In this document: positions 55,248 to 64,000 of the stretch, one piece after another | How the letters are laid out: each line of letters begins with the position of its first letter | Numbering within the stretch: position 1 is the stretch's first letter | Assembly: GCF_009734445.1 (NCBI RefSeq) | Contig: NZ_CP046457.1 | Span: 558,001 to 622,000 of the forward strand | Reading direction: 5' to 3' | Length of the DNA: 64,000 bases | DNA from: Candidatus Syntrophocurvum alkaliphilum | GTDB lineage: Bacteria; Bacillota; Syntrophomonadia; Syntrophomonadales; Syntrophomonadaceae | Program-made: the position numbers and the translations under genes | The notes under the pieces: model-generated | The model's database searches: none | Seen by the model: the letters and a program-made list of their open reading frames with translations, nothing else | What the model was told of the DNA's origin: nothing

Positions 55248-55913
55248 ATGGAAACTTATGAGATTATATTTAGATTGACTTTAGCCTGTATTTTAGGCGG
55301 TTTAATAGGCTTAGAAAGAGAAAGCTTAAATAGACCTGCAGGATTAAGAACCTATACATTAGTTTGTGTTGGTTCAGCGTTAGCTATGGTTGTATCTCTT
55401 GATATGTATTACCAATATTATCACACTGTAAATGCAGACCCCGGCCGAATTGCTGCTCAAGTAGTAAGTGGCATAGGCTTTTTAGGAGCAGGTACTATTC
55501 TTAGAGAAGGTGCAACTGTAAGGGGACTAACTACAGCTGCTGGGTTGTGGGTAGTAGCTTGTATTGGATTAGCAGTTGGAGCTGGCCTTTATGTTCCTGC
55601 AATTGCTACTACTATATTAATTCTTTTTATATTGATATATTTTATTAAGTTTGAAGAGCAGTTTACTGGGATGAGAGAGTATAAAGGAATAGTTTTAGTA
55701 GTAGAAGATAGACCTGGACAAGTCGGAATAATTGGATCGATATTAGGAGACTTAGGTATTCTTATCAAAAACATACAGTTAAATAGATTGGAAACAGACC
55801 ATGATTTAGAAATAGAATTATTGCTAGACCTTCCACCTAATATGGAAATAGGTGAGGTTATTGAAGAGTTGTCTGTTTTACGCGGATTAAAAAACATAGA
55901 TAGACTTAACTAA
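55248..55913 (+). CDS. MgtC/SapB family membrane protein
   Basis: 221 residues. N-terminal membrane domain of about four helices with the family signatures GLIGLERE (18-25), RPAGLRT (29-35) and SGIGFLGAGTILREGATVRG (about 80-100). The cytoplasmic C-terminal part looks like an ACT-type domain. MgtC proteins are tied to magnesium limitation and membrane potential in other bacteria; the specific role here is unknown. It interrupts the usual proS-polC adjacency and is flanked on the right by a repeat element. Confidence 0.88.
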   Translation: METYEIIFRLTLACILGGLIGLERESLNRPAGLRTYTLVCVGSALAMVVSLDMYYQYYHTVNADPGRIAAQVVSGIGFLGAGTILREGATVRGLTTAAGLWVVACIGLAVGAGLYVPAIATTILILFILIYFIKFEEQFTGMREYKGIVLVVEDRPGQVGIIGSILGDLGILIKNIQLNRLETDHDLEIELLLDLPPNMEIGEVIEELSVLRGLKNIDRLN

Positions 55914-55919
55914 AATAAT

Positions 55920-56104
55920 TTAATTTTGGTTCTACTACAAAAGTAATTACAAAAAACTTAATGTTTAGTTAACTTCTTTACGTAAGTCTTTAAGTAACAA
56001 GGTGTAGTGCATACATTATAGTAAAACAAATAAAATTTCACCGTCAAAAACATGTTTGTGCGAATTTTATAGCCTAAGTTTATCTTTAGTGAAACCAAAA
56101 TTAA
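55920..56104 (+). mobile_element. MITE-like element between mgtC and polC
   Basis: Perfect 12-base terminal inverted repeats TTAATTTTGGTT (55920-55931) and AACCAAAATTAA (56093-56104) bound a 185-base non-coding segment. Both ends resemble the element at 53386-53484, which looks like a version with a shorter centre. The left part also resembles the hairpins at 13404 and 24419. It leaves about 30 bases before polC. Confidence 0.7.
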
Positions 56105-56133
56105 AAATAATTAAATATATTGGAGGTAAAAGC

Positions 56134-59100
56134 ATGAATAAAAGTTTTCGTGCTTTTTTAGATAATATAAAATTTGATAAAGCTGAAATATGGGAAGATT
56201 CTATTGTTGATAAAGTATTAGTAGATTCACAGAATAAGATATGGAAAATACATCTTATAACTCCCCGACTTATGTCTTCAACTTTAATTAATAGTACAAC
56301 AAAATATATAAGTGAAAAAAATAGTTACTTAGAAGTAGTAGAACTAGTACAAGTACCCGTAGATGCAAAAAAAAGTATAAAAGCTATTTTAGACTCCCGC
56401 AAGGATGAATTATCATCCTACTTATTTTCTGATAACAATTCTCTTGTTATTGATGAATTAGAATGGACTGTATCTAATAACAAAGTTGACATATTAATAA
56501 ATAATAAAAAAATATATGATGAAATTCTAGAAAAAAATATAGCTTCATCAGTTTATCAATGGTTTTGGAATGAATATAAATATCAAGTTATAGTTAGGGT
56601 AATATTAAACTCAAGTGTAGACAATGTACCTACAGTGCCAAGTGTTATAAAAACAAAATCTAAGTTAAATGTTATAGAAGAAGATAAAAACAAAACAACC
56701 AATGAAAACAAGAAAAAGTCTTTTAGAAAAAACAAAAAATTAGAAGTAGAAGTTATTCAGGATGAAATTACTCCTGTTTCGGAGTTAGTAGAAGGACTAA
56801 GGTCTGTCGCAGTAAAAGGTGAAATATGGAAAAAAGATATTAATATTTTAAAAGATAATAGACTAGTTGTATCATACTACCTTACTGATTACAACGATAC
56901 TATTGTTGTAAAGCAGTTTTATGATCGAGCAGAAGATGACTTGATTAACAAAGGAGATTGGATAAAGGTAAAAGGTAGTATAAGGTATGATACTTTTTTA
57001 AAAGAAATCGTACTATATATGGATATATTTGCTCGTGAAAAAAAACCTATAAGAATGGATAATGAATCTAACAAAAGAATCGAATTACATGCTCATACTA
57101 AAATGAGTTTAATGGATGGATTAACACCGATAGATGAGCTTATAAATAGGGCTGAAGAATGGGGACATAGTGCTATAGCAATAACTGATCATGGTTGTAC
57201 TCAAGCATTTCCGGATGCATATGATGCAGCCAAAAACAGTAATTTAAAAGTAATTTATGGTGTTGAGGGATACTTAATAGAAGAAGATAAGAAAGAAAGA
57301 CCCTATCATATTATATTGTTAGTTAAAAACCAAACTGGTTTAGAAAACTTATATAAACTTATAAGCCTATCATATGTAGATCATTATCACCGGTTTCCTA
57401 AAATGCCAAGAGGTTTAATAGAAAAATACAGAGAAGGCCTGATTATAGGATCAGCTTGTGATTCAGGAGAATTGTATTCTGCTATATTAAATCAGGCTAA
57501 TGATGAAGAATTAATAAACATTGCTTCTTTTTATGATTATTTAGAAGTTCAACCTATATCAAATATTGATTTTCTCCTTAGAAAAGGTACAGTTAATACA
57601 ACAGAAGACCTACAAAATATAATTAAAAAGATAATTAATTTAGGTGATCAGCTTGATAAATTAGTGGTTGCTACTGGAGATGTGCATTACCTTGATCCTG
57701 AAGATAGTATATTAAGGGAAATCATACAAGCAGGTCAAGGGTATGATGATGCATGGCAACAAGCTCCATTATACTTTAAAACAACTAAAGAAATGTTAGA
57801 TGATTTTAATTTCATAAATATAGAAAATGCTAAAAAAATAGTGATAGAGAATCCAAGAAAAGTATCTGAACAAATAGAAAATGTACAACCTGTACCTGAC
57901 GGATTTTATCCACCTAAAATAGATACCGCAGAAGAAGAAATAATAAATCTTACATATGGGAAAGCCAAAGAAATTTATTCTGATAATATTCCTGATATAA
58001 TTCAAAAAAGAATTGAAAGAGAACTATATGCGATTACAACCCATGGTTTCAGTGTATTATATCTTATATCTCATAAGCTAGTTAAAAAATCTAATGATGA
58101 TGGATATTTAGTAGGTTCTAGAGGTTCAGTTGGTTCCTCTATAGTTGCTTATTTAACTGGAATTACTGAAGTTAATCCATTACCACCACATTATATATGT
58201 ATTTCTTGTAATTATAGTGAATTTATATTAGATGGTTCAGTAGGTTGTGGTTCTGATCTTAAAGATAAAATTTGTCCACAATGTAATAATGAACTTGGAA
58301 AAGATGGATTTGATATACCATTCGAAACTTTCTTAGGATTTGAAGGGGATAAGGTTCCTGATATAGATTTAAACTTTTCAGGAGATTACCAAAGTAAAGC
58401 CCATCAATATGTAGAAGAGCTTTTTGGAAAAGAAAATGTATTTAGAGCAGGCACAATATCAACTATAGCTGATAAAACAGCCTATGGTTTTGTTAAAAAG
58501 CATTTTGAAGAAAAGCAAAAAGATATCAAAAACTCAGAAGCATCAAGACTTACAAAAGGTATAACTGGTGTAAGAAGAACTACAGGGCAGCACCCCGGTG
58601 GGCTTATAGTAGTTCCTAAAAATAAAAATATATATGAATTTACTCCTATTCAACATCCCGCTGATAAAAAGGAATCAGGTATTATTACAACCCATTTTGA
58701 ATATCATGCTATAGATAATCAGTTAGTTAAATTAGACATACTAGGGCATGATGATCCTACAGTAATAAAAGAGTTAGAAGATTTAACAGGTGTTAATGCA
58801 TCTAAAATTAGTCTTAGTGAGCAAAAAACTATGAAAATATTTTCAGGTGTAGAACCCTTAGGTGTTAGTGCTGAAGATATAGATTCAAAAGTAGGGACGT
58901 ATGGAATACCAGAATTTGGCACGAAATTTGTTCGTCAAATGCTTGAACAAACCAAACCAACAACTTTTGCTGAATTAGTTAAAATAAGTGGATTATCTCA
59001 TGGTACTGATGTTTGGCTTAATAACGCTCAAGATTTAGTGAAAAATGAAGTAGCTAGTTTAAACGAGGTTATATGTACTCGTGATGATATTATGACTTAC

Positions 59101-59781
59101 TTAATATTTAAGGGAATGGACAAAAAACTAGCATTTAAAATAATGGAAAACGTGCGTAAGGGAAAAGGACTTAAACCTGATGAAATAGAATTGATGAAAA
59201 AATGTGATATACCAGATTGGTATATAAACTCTTGCCAAAAAATAAAATATATGTTTCCTAAAGCTCATGCAGTTGCATATGTAACCATGGCATATCGTAT
59301 AGCCTATTTTAAGGTATATTATCCATTAGAGTTTTATGCAAGCTTTTTTAGTATTAGAGCTGAGGATTTTGATTCAGAAGTTATTTTAGCAGGCTATGAT
59401 GCAATAAAAAGAAAGATAAAGGAGATTGAAAATTTAGGATATCAAGCTTCACAGAAAGACAAAAAACTCGTTACTATACTAGAGTTAGCAATGGAAATGT
59501 ATGCTAGGGGATTATATTTTTATCCAGTTAATTTATATAAATCAGATGCGAAAAAGTTTATTGTTAAAGACAAAGGTCTTATACTGCCATTTTCCTCTTT
59601 ACCCAATGTTGGTTTAGCTGCTGCTGATGGTATATGTGAAGCAAGAGAGCAGGAAAAGTTTATATCTATAGAAGACTTTCAAGTTAAAACACGTTTAAAT
59701 AAAACTGCAATGGATGTTCTAAGAAAAAACAATTGTTTTGAAGACTTACCCGAAACTACTCAGATAAGTTTATTTGGATAA
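56134..59781 (+). CDS. polC: DNA polymerase III alpha subunit, PolC type, lacking the exonuclease insert
   Basis: Replicative polymerase of low-GC Gram-positives. About 1215 residues from the ATG at 56134 after TTGGAGG. Order: N-terminal domain (1-210), OB fold (about 225-305), PHP domain from HAHTKMSLMDG (319) through ITDHG and GDVHYLD (515-521), palm with VGSRGSVGSS (660-669), a cysteine cluster (689-717) and the catalytic Asp pair in PDIDLNF (742-748), then a C-terminal domain. Other PolC proteins carry a DEDDh 3'-5' exonuclease inserted in PHP; here IYGVEGYLIEEDKKE runs directly into RPYHIILLVKN and no DxETTG motif occurs anywhere. That accounts for about 220 missing residues. Confidence 0.95.
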   Translation: MNKSFRAFLDNIKFDKAEIWEDSIVDKVLVDSQNKIWKIHLITPRLMSSTLINSTTKYISEKNSYLEVVELVQVPVDAKKSIKAILDSRKDELSSYLFSDNNSLVIDELEWTVSNNKVDILINNKKIYDEILEKNIASSVYQWFWNEYKYQVIVRVILNSSVDNVPTVPSVIKTKSKLNVIEEDKNKTTNENKKKSFRKNKKLEVEVIQDEITPVSELVEGLRSVAVKGEIWKKDINILKDNRLVVSYYLTDYNDTIVVKQFYDRAEDDLINKGDWIKVKGSIRYDTFLKEIVLYMDIFAREKKPIRMDNESNKRIELHAHTKMSLMDGLTPIDELINRAEEWGHSAIAITDHGCTQAFPDAYDAAKNSNLKVIYGVEGYLIEEDKKERPYHIILLVKNQTGLENLYKLISLSYVDHYHRFPKMPRGLIEKYREGLIIGSACDSGELYSAILNQANDEELINIASFYDYLEVQPISNIDFLLRKGTVNTTEDLQNIIKKIINLGDQLDKLVVATGDVHYLDPEDSILREIIQAGQGYDDAWQQAPLYFKTTKEMLDDFNFINIENAKKIVIENPRKVSEQIENVQPVPDGFYPPKIDTAEEEIINLTYGKAKEIYSDNIPDIIQKRIERELYAITTHGFSVLYLISHKLVKKSNDDGYLVGSRGSVGSSIVAYLTGITEVNPLPPHYICISCNYSEFILDGSVGCGSDLKDKICPQCNNELGKDGFDIPFETFLGFEGDKVPDIDLNFSGDYQSKAHQYVEELFGKENVFRAGTISTIADKTAYGFVKKHFEEKQKDIKNSEASRLTKGITGVRRTTGQHPGGLIVVPKNKNIYEFTPIQHPADKKESGIITTHFEYHAIDNQLVKLDILGHDDPTVIKELEDLTGVNASKISLSEQKTMKIFSGVEPLGVSAEDIDSKVGTYGIPEFGTKFVRQMLEQTKPTTFAELVKISGLSHGTDVWLNNAQDLVKNEVASLNEVICTRDDIMTYLIFKGMDKKLAFKIMENVRKGKGLKPDEIELMKKCDIPDWYINSCQKIKYMFPKAHAVAYVTMAYRIAYFKVYYPLEFYASFFSIRAEDFDSEVILAGYDAIKRKIKEIENLGYQASQKDKKLVTILELAMEMYARGLYFYPVNLYKSDAKKFIVKDKGLILPFSSLPNVGLAAADGICEAREQEKFISIEDFQVKTRLNKTAMDVLRKNNCFEDLPETTQISLFG

Positions 59782-59918
59782 TGAAGTTTAATATAATAAT
59801 ATATAGATTTAATAAGGAAATAGTATTTAACATACATTGTCAAGGGTATAAAGTAACAATAAATTGAAAATATCTTTAGCTTAGTTAAAAAACCTAGTTT
59901 TAATAAACTTTACTAAGG

Positions 59919-59948
59919 TTGTATAATTTTATTCCAATGTGTTATACT
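59919..59948 (+). promoter_or_regulatory. Candidate promoter for the rimP-nusA-infB operon
   Basis: TTGTAT, 18 bases, TATACT with the extended -10 TG at 59940-59941. It lies in the 262-base gap after polC and just before a terminator-like hairpin. The remainder of the gap (59782-59918) is AT-rich, with one imperfect AACCTAGT/ACTAAGGTT inverted repeat and no open frame. Confidence 0.55.
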
Positions 59949-59976
59949 GCTTAATAGCAACTAATATTTTTGTCAC

Positions 59977-59999
59977 AAAGTGGGTGCAGCCCACTTTTT
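59977..59999 (+). terminator. Terminator-like hairpin in the rimP leader
   Basis: AAAGTGGG/CCCACTTT stem, loop TGCAG, ending in TTTTT. It lies downstream of the candidate promoter and 45 bases before the rimP start, so it could act as an attenuator of the nusA operon or, if read from polC, as a plain terminator. Confidence 0.75.
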
Positions 60000-60043
60000 C
60001 TATTGTTATAACTAGTGCAAAATATTTTGGAGGTGATATTGTT

Positions 60044-60502
60044 TTGGCTGAGGATATAAAAAAATTAATAAATAAATTAATTGAGCATGAACTAAAAGAA
60101 GCTGGCATTGAACTAGTTGATATTGAAGTAAATAAAGAAGATAAAGCAAAAATGCTAAGAATATTTATTGATACACCAAACGGAGTAACTTTGGATTTGT
60201 GCACTGATGCCTCAAAAACAATAAAAGCTATATTAGATGACCATGAAGATAAAGTAGATTATGATTACTTAGAAGTATCATCTCCAGGAATAAATCGTGT
60301 TCTTAAAACAGAAAAAGATTTTAAAAAATTTATAGGTAGTAGAATAAAACTAAAAACCTATCAACCCCTTGATGGAAGAAAAAACTTTACTGGCATACTG
60401 AAAAGTTATACCAACGAAAATATTGAAATTGAATTTGATTCAAATGTAGTATTAATACCTAGGGAATCAATTGCCCAGGTAAAATTACATCCACAATTAT
60501 AA
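60044..60502 (+). CDS. rimP: Ribosome maturation factor RimP
   Basis: Needed for 30S subunit maturation. About 152 residues from the TTG at 60044, six bases after GGAGGTGAT; the longer open frame runs through the leader hairpin and is not credible as protein. Motifs AGIELVDIEVNKEDKAKMLR, DYLEVSSPGINRVLKTEKDF and the C-terminal SH3-like part ending in IPRESIAQVKLHPQL are typical. Confidence 0.95.
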   Translation: MAEDIKKLINKLIEHELKEAGIELVDIEVNKEDKAKMLRIFIDTPNGVTLDLCTDASKTIKAILDDHEDKVDYDYLEVSSPGINRVLKTEKDFKKFIGSRIKLKTYQPLDGRKNFTGILKSYTNENIEIEFDSNVVLIPRESIAQVKLHPQL

Positions 60503-60516
60503 GAGGAGGCAAAACA

Positions 60517-61572
60517 ATGTCTAATGATTTAATCCAGGCATTGGGTGAAATAGAAAAAGAGCGGGGGATTCCTAAAACAGCTTTAATTGAAGCAATAAAA
60601 GTAGCTCTTAACACAGCATATAAAAAGAATTTTGGTACTGCTCAAAATGTTAATGTTGAATTAAATGAAATTACAGGAGCAGTTCAAGTTTTTGCTGAAA
60701 AACGTGTAGTTGAAGATGTAAAGGATGCTCGGTATGAATTATCACTCGAAGATGCTTTAGAACAAAATCCTAATATATCACTTGAGGATATTGTTACTGT
60801 TGAGGTTACTCCTGCAAACTTTGGAAGAATAGCTGCTCAAACTGCCAAACAAGTAGTTATTCAAAAATTAAGAGAAGCAGAACGAAGTATTATATTTGAA
60901 GAGTTTGCTGAAAGAGAAGGTGAAATAGTAACTGGTACAGTACAAAGAATAGAGTCAAGAATAATACATATTAATTTAGGGCGAACTGAAGCAATTATGA
61001 TGCCTAATGACCAAATACCTTCAGAGACATATAATATTGGAAACAGAATTAAAGGTTATATTTATGAAGTGAAGAATACTGCTAAAGGGCCTAATATTCT
61101 AATATCACGTACTCATCCATATTTTTTACGGCGTTTATTTGAGCTTGAGGTACCTGAAATATATGAAGGTTTAGTTGAAATAAAATCCGTTTCGCGTGAA
61201 GCAGGGTCTAGATCAAAAATAGCAGTTAACTCAGTTGAAGATAATATTGATTCAGTAGGTTCCTGTGTAGGACCAAAAGGTATAAGAGTACAAAATATAG
61301 TTACTGAATTATCTGGTGAAAAAATTGATATTATAAAATATGATAGAGATCCAGAAAATTATATAGCTAATTCTCTTAGCCCTTCTAAAGTTTTATCGGT
61401 TACTGTAAATGAAGAGGAAAAAACAGCAAGAGTTATAGTTCCTGATTATCAGTTATCTTTAGCTATTGGCAAGGAAGGGCAAAATGCTCGCCTAGCAGCA
61501 AGGCTTACTGGATGGAAAGTGGATATTAAGAGTGAAAGTCAATTCCAAGAGGAGAATGATTTTGATGGTTAA
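60517..61572 (+). CDS. nusA: Transcription termination/antitermination factor NusA
   Basis: 351 residues, the short Firmicute form without C-terminal acidic repeats. N-terminal RNA polymerase-binding domain (LGEIEKERGIPKTALIEAIK), S1 domain around GTVQRIESRIIHINLGRTEA, then two KH domains with AGSRSKIAVNS, GSCVGPKGIRVQNIVTELSG and AIGKEGQNARLAARLTGWKV. AGAGGAGG precedes the ATG. Confidence 0.97.
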   Translation: MSNDLIQALGEIEKERGIPKTALIEAIKVALNTAYKKNFGTAQNVNVELNEITGAVQVFAEKRVVEDVKDARYELSLEDALEQNPNISLEDIVTVEVTPANFGRIAAQTAKQVVIQKLREAERSIIFEEFAEREGEIVTGTVQRIESRIIHINLGRTEAIMMPNDQIPSETYNIGNRIKGYIYEVKNTAKGPNILISRTHPYFLRRLFELEVPEIYEGLVEIKSVSREAGSRSKIAVNSVEDNIDSVGSCVGPKGIRVQNIVTELSGEKIDIIKYDRDPENYIANSLSPSKVLSVTVNEEEKTARVIVPDYQLSLAIGKEGQNARLAARLTGWKVDIKSESQFQEENDFDG

Positions 61573-61831
61573 AAAACGCAAAATACCTCAAAGGATGTGC
61601 GTTGGGTGTAAAGATATGAAAATAAAAAAAGAATTAAAACGTATCGTACGAACTCCTGAAGGTTTAATTGCGTTTGATCCTACAGGTAAAAGGTCAGGAC
61701 GTGGTGCATACATTTGTCCAAACGAAGAATGTTTAAATCAAGCTATAAAAGGTAAGCGTTTACAAAAAGCTCTAGAAGTGCAAATCCCAAATGAGGTTTT
61801 TGAACAACTAAAAAATGATATAGCCAAATAA
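61565..61831 (+). CDS. ylxR: YlxR family nucleic-acid-binding protein (DUF448)
   Basis: About 88 residues from the ATG at 61565, ten bases after GAGGAG and overlapping nusA by eight. The signature PQRMCVGCKDMKIKKELKRI, FDPTGKRSGRGAYIC and the following CLNQAIKGKRL match the family. Conserved between nusA and ylxQ-infB; putative RNA-binding or regulatory protein. Confidence 0.94.
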   Translation: MVKKRKIPQRMCVGCKDMKIKKELKRIVRTPEGLIAFDPTGKRSGRGAYICPNEECLNQAIKGKRLQKALEVQIPNEVFEQLKNDIAK

Positions 61832-61844
61832 GGTGTGTGATAGA

Positions 61845-62189
61845 TTGAAAAAAATTTACAGCTTAATAGGATTTGCTACCAAAGCAGGCAAGGTTTCTTC
61901 AGGTGCGATGGCGGCTAAAACCAGTTTGGTTAGACGTAAGGCAAGGTTACTTATCGTTACTCACGATATGTCTGAAAGAGCAAGAGAATCTTTAGTCGTA
62001 GCATGTTCAAAAAATAAAGTGCCTTGGGTAATTTTTGGGAATAAATATGAATTAGGTACTAGTGTAGGAAAAGCATATAGAGTAGCAATAACTATTAATG
62101 ATAAAAAAATAGCGGATGCTATATTAGATGCGTTAAAGACACTAGGAGAAGAGGTAAATATCATGGGGGTGGTTGAATGGCCAAAATAA
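61845..62189 (+). CDS. ylxQ: L7Ae-family RNA-binding protein YlxQ
   Basis: About 114 residues from the TTG at 61845 (AAGGTGTGAT upstream). L7Ae/L30e fold with [39 protein letters not shown] and [19 protein letters not shown]. Kink-turn-binding family; a target is not known. The end overlaps infB by 13 bases. Confidence 0.93.
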   Translation: MKKIYSLIGFATKAGKVSSGAMAAKTSLVRRKARLLIVTHDMSERARESLVVACSKNKVPWVIFGNKYELGTSVGKAYRVAITINDKKIADAILDALKTLGEEVNIMGVVEWPK

Positions 62190-64000
62190 GAGTACATGAA
62201 CTAGCTAAAGAACTAAATATTATTAGTAGAGAATTAGTGCAAACTTTACAAAATATGGGTATGGATATAAAAAATCATATGAGCACTCTTGAAGAATCAC
62301 AGGTAGATTGGGTTAAAAGCAGAATCAACCAAGCTAATGCTAAAGAATCCGCTACTGAGAAAAAACAAGAGTCTTCACAAATGCAGGCTTCACAACCACA
62401 ATCCAAAAATTCTTCTAAAAACATAGAATCAGGAAGAGACCGTAGCAAAAATACTTTTTCTAAAAATAAAAATGAAGCACAAAATCAGAATAAACAACAA
62501 ACTAGTAATAAAAAAATTGGTGGGCAAAATCAATCTAAACAAGAGTCAGTTAGACATAAACATGCAGATGATCAATCTAAACAAAAACCCATTAGACAAA
62601 GACCTGTAGGAGATAATCAACCTAGCGGTCAAAAGCCAGCAGGGCAACATCAACCTAGTCAAAAACCTAGTGGTCAAAAGCCAGTAGGGCAACATCAAAC
62701 TAAGCAAAAGCCTAGTGGACAAAAAACTAGTTATGATAATAAAAAAGGTCAGCAAAATAATAGAAATAATCAACCACAAAGACGTGATTATAGCAAACCG
62801 CAAAAGAAAAAACATAAAAAGAAAAAGGTGGATACAACACCAAAAACTCCTGATGTTATTACAATCTTGGATACAATAACAGTAAGAGAATTAGCTGAAA
62901 AATTAAACAAGGGTTCAGCAGAGATTGTGAAAAAATTAATGGAGCTTGGAACAATGGCAACTATTAATCAAGTTGTTGATTTTGAAACTGCTGAAATTAT
63001 TGCAAGTTTATATGAAGTACGTGTTGAGCGTGGTATATCAGAAGAAGAAAAGATATTAGAGGAAATAGTAGATAGTGAAGAAAGCCTCGAACCTAGACCT
63101 CCTATAGTTACAGTAATGGGTCATGTTGATCATGGAAAAACATCTTTATTAGATAGAATAAGAAAAGCGGATGTAGCATCAGGTGAAGCCGGTGGAATTA
63201 CTCAGCATATAGGTGCGTATCAAGTAAAAGTTAATGAAAACAGAGTAACTTTCATTGATACACCAGGCCATGAAGCCTTTACTTCAATGAGAGCTAGGGG
63301 AGCTAATATTACTGATATTGTTATATTAGTAGTAGCTGCGGATGATGGTGTTATGCCTCAAACAATTGAAGCAATAAACCATATAAAAGCTGCAGAAGTA
63401 CCCTTTGTAGTTGCAGTTAATAAAATAGATAAAACAGAAGCAAATCAAGATAAGATAATGCAGCAACTAACAGAATACAATATTGTCCCGGAAGCATGGG
63501 GCGGTGAAACCATATTTGCACCAGTTTCTGCTATTACAGGTGAAGGTATTGAAAATCTTTTAGAAATGCTACTACTAGTTGCTGAAATGAATGAGATTAG
63601 TGCTAATCCAGATAGAGCTGCAGAGGGTGTAGTTATTGAAGGTGAGCTTGATAAAGGTAGAGGTCCAGTAGCAACAGTTTTAGTACAAAAAGGAACTTTA
63701 AAAGTTGGTGATAGCTTATTAGCTGGTTTTAATTGGTGTAAAGTAAGGGCTATGACTGATGATAGAGGAAGAAGAGTAGAGGAGGCTTTACCCTCTACAC
63801 CAGTAGAAATTATGGGATGGTCCGATGTTCCTGAAGCTGGAACAAAAGTCCAAGTTGTAGATGAAAAAATAGCCAAGGAAGTTACTAATTTAAGACTCAC
63901 TGAAAAGAAAATCGAAGAGCAAAAACAACAAAGCAAAGTTTCACTTGATGATTTCTTTGAGCATATGAAAGAATCAGATATAAAAGACTTAAACTTAATT
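62177..64000 (+). CDS. infB: Translation initiation factor IF-2 (3' end beyond the window)
   Basis: 608 residues are visible from the ATG at 62177 after GGGGGTGG. N-terminal IF2_N domain (about 3-50, [12 protein letters not shown]), a Lys/Gln/Ser-rich low-complexity linker (about 55-215) with a 15-residue repeat, a second IF2_N-type domain (about 230-280), and the GTPase domain with [17 protein letters not shown] and NKID. Domain II begins near the cut. The frame is open to the last base. The first IF2_N domain has a close copy in the membrane protein at 43640-44335. Confidence 0.97.
   Translation, partial: MAKIRVHELAKELNIISRELVQTLQNMGMDIKNHMSTLEESQVDWVKSRINQANAKESATEKKQESSQMQASQPQSKNSSKNIESGRDRSKNTFSKNKNEAQNQNKQQTSNKKIGGQNQSKQESVRHKHADDQSKQKPIRQRPVGDNQPSGQKPAGQHQPSQKPSGQKPVGQHQTKQKPSGQKTSYDNKKGQQNNRNNQPQRRDYSKPQKKKHKKKKVDTTPKTPDVITILDTITVRELAEKLNKGSAEIVKKLMELGTMATINQVVDFETAEIIASLYEVRVERGISEEEKILEEIVDSEESLEPRPPIVTVMGHVDHGKTSLLDRIRKADVASGEAGGITQHIGAYQVKVNENRVTFIDTPGHEAFTSMRARGANITDIVILVVAADDGVMPQTIEAINHIKAAEVPFVVAVNKIDKTEANQDKIMQQLTEYNIVPEAWGGETIFAPVSAITGEGIENLLEMLLLVAEMNEISANPDRAAEGVVIEGELDKGRGPVATVLVQKGTLKVGDSLLAGFNWCKVRAMTDDRGRRVEEALPSTPVEIMGWSDVPEAGTKVQVVDEKIAKEVTNLRLTEKKIEEQKQQSKVSLDDFFEHMKESDIKDLNLI
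62621..62724 (+). repeat. In-frame 45-base tandem repeat in infB
   Basis: Two full 45-base units (62621-62665 and 62666-62710) and a partial third encode [30 protein letters not shown] and PSGQK. The unit length is a multiple of three, so copy-number change keeps the reading frame. It lies in the flexible linker between the two IF2_N domains. Confidence 0.85.

Noticed and set aside
57270-57310. PolC exonuclease lost through a frameshift or hidden in another frame
   Set aside because: The PHP sequence is continuous and in frame on both sides, and no exonuclease motif is found in other frames nearby.
63445-63936. 163-residue minus-strand frame inside infB
   Set aside because: Antisense to the IF-2 GTPase and following domain; low-information composition.
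1-64000. CRISPR arrays, tRNA or rRNA genes, prophage
   Set aside because: No regularly spaced direct repeats, cloverleaf sequences, rRNA motifs or phage structural genes were seen in any part of the window.

Overview
The window is a contiguous AT-rich chromosomal segment from an endospore-forming, flagellated Firmicute. The evidence is the end of a sigE-like gene followed by sigG, spoIIR, codY, PolC, and a fla/che supercluster in the canonical Bacillus/Clostridia order. TTG and GTG starts are very common. The sporulation, CheC/CheD, FapA and YtvI-like genes point to class Clostridia. A finer placement, for example an Anaerobranca/Proteinivorax-type lineage, is only a guess. Nearly all genes are on the + strand; three small or accessory genes between 3.0 and 4.4 kb are on the - strand.

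Layout. (1) 1-4.4 kb: tail of a sigE-like gene, sigG, spoIIR, an orphan adenine/cytosine-N4/N6 DNA methyltransferase, a membrane-anchored HtrA-like protease, and two tiny unrecognised minus-strand genes. (2) 4.6-13.0 kb: dprA, topA, trmFO, xerC, hslV, hslU, codY. The codY reading frame is broken by an apparent one-base deletion inside the DNA-binding region. (3) 13.5-44.3 kb: the fla/che operon: flgB-flgC-fliE-fliF-fliG-fliH-fliI-fliJ-motE-like-fliK-flgD-TIGR02530-type-flgE-flbD-fliL-fliM-fliY-cheY-fliO-fliP-fliQ-fliR-flhB-flhA-flhF-flhG-PilZ-cheB-cheA-cheW-cheC-cheD-sigD-fapA-small basic protein-SwrB-position protein. (4) 44.4-53.4 kb: rpsB, tsf, pyrH, frr, uppS, cdsA, ytvI-like, dxr, rseP, ispG. 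(5) 53.5-64 kb: proS, mgtC, polC, rimP, nusA, ylxR, ylxQ and infB (cut by the window end).

How it works together: block 3 encodes basal body, hook, type III export apparatus, C-ring switch (FliG/FliM/FliY), the chemotaxis kinase and adaptation proteins (no cheR in view), a c-di-GMP brake and the flagellar sigma factor. Blocks 4 and 5 supply ribosomal protein S2, EF-Ts, ribosome recycling, UMP kinase, polyprenol, phospholipid and MEP-isoprenoid synthesis, site-2 proteolysis, replication and the nusA-infB transcription/translation operon.

Most noteworthy: a membrane-anchored protein at the SwrB position carries a copy of the IF2 N-terminal domain closely resembling that of infB 18 kb downstream; PolC lacks the usual proofreading exonuclease insert in its PHP domain; codY is frameshifted; a family of small intergenic repeats includes two copies with terminal inverted repeats, flanking proS-mgtC; terminator-like hairpins between flgE and flbD point the wrong way; rpsB has a structured leader; and two small minus-strand genes are unassigned. 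No CRISPR, rRNA, tRNA, phage or intact transposase was seen.
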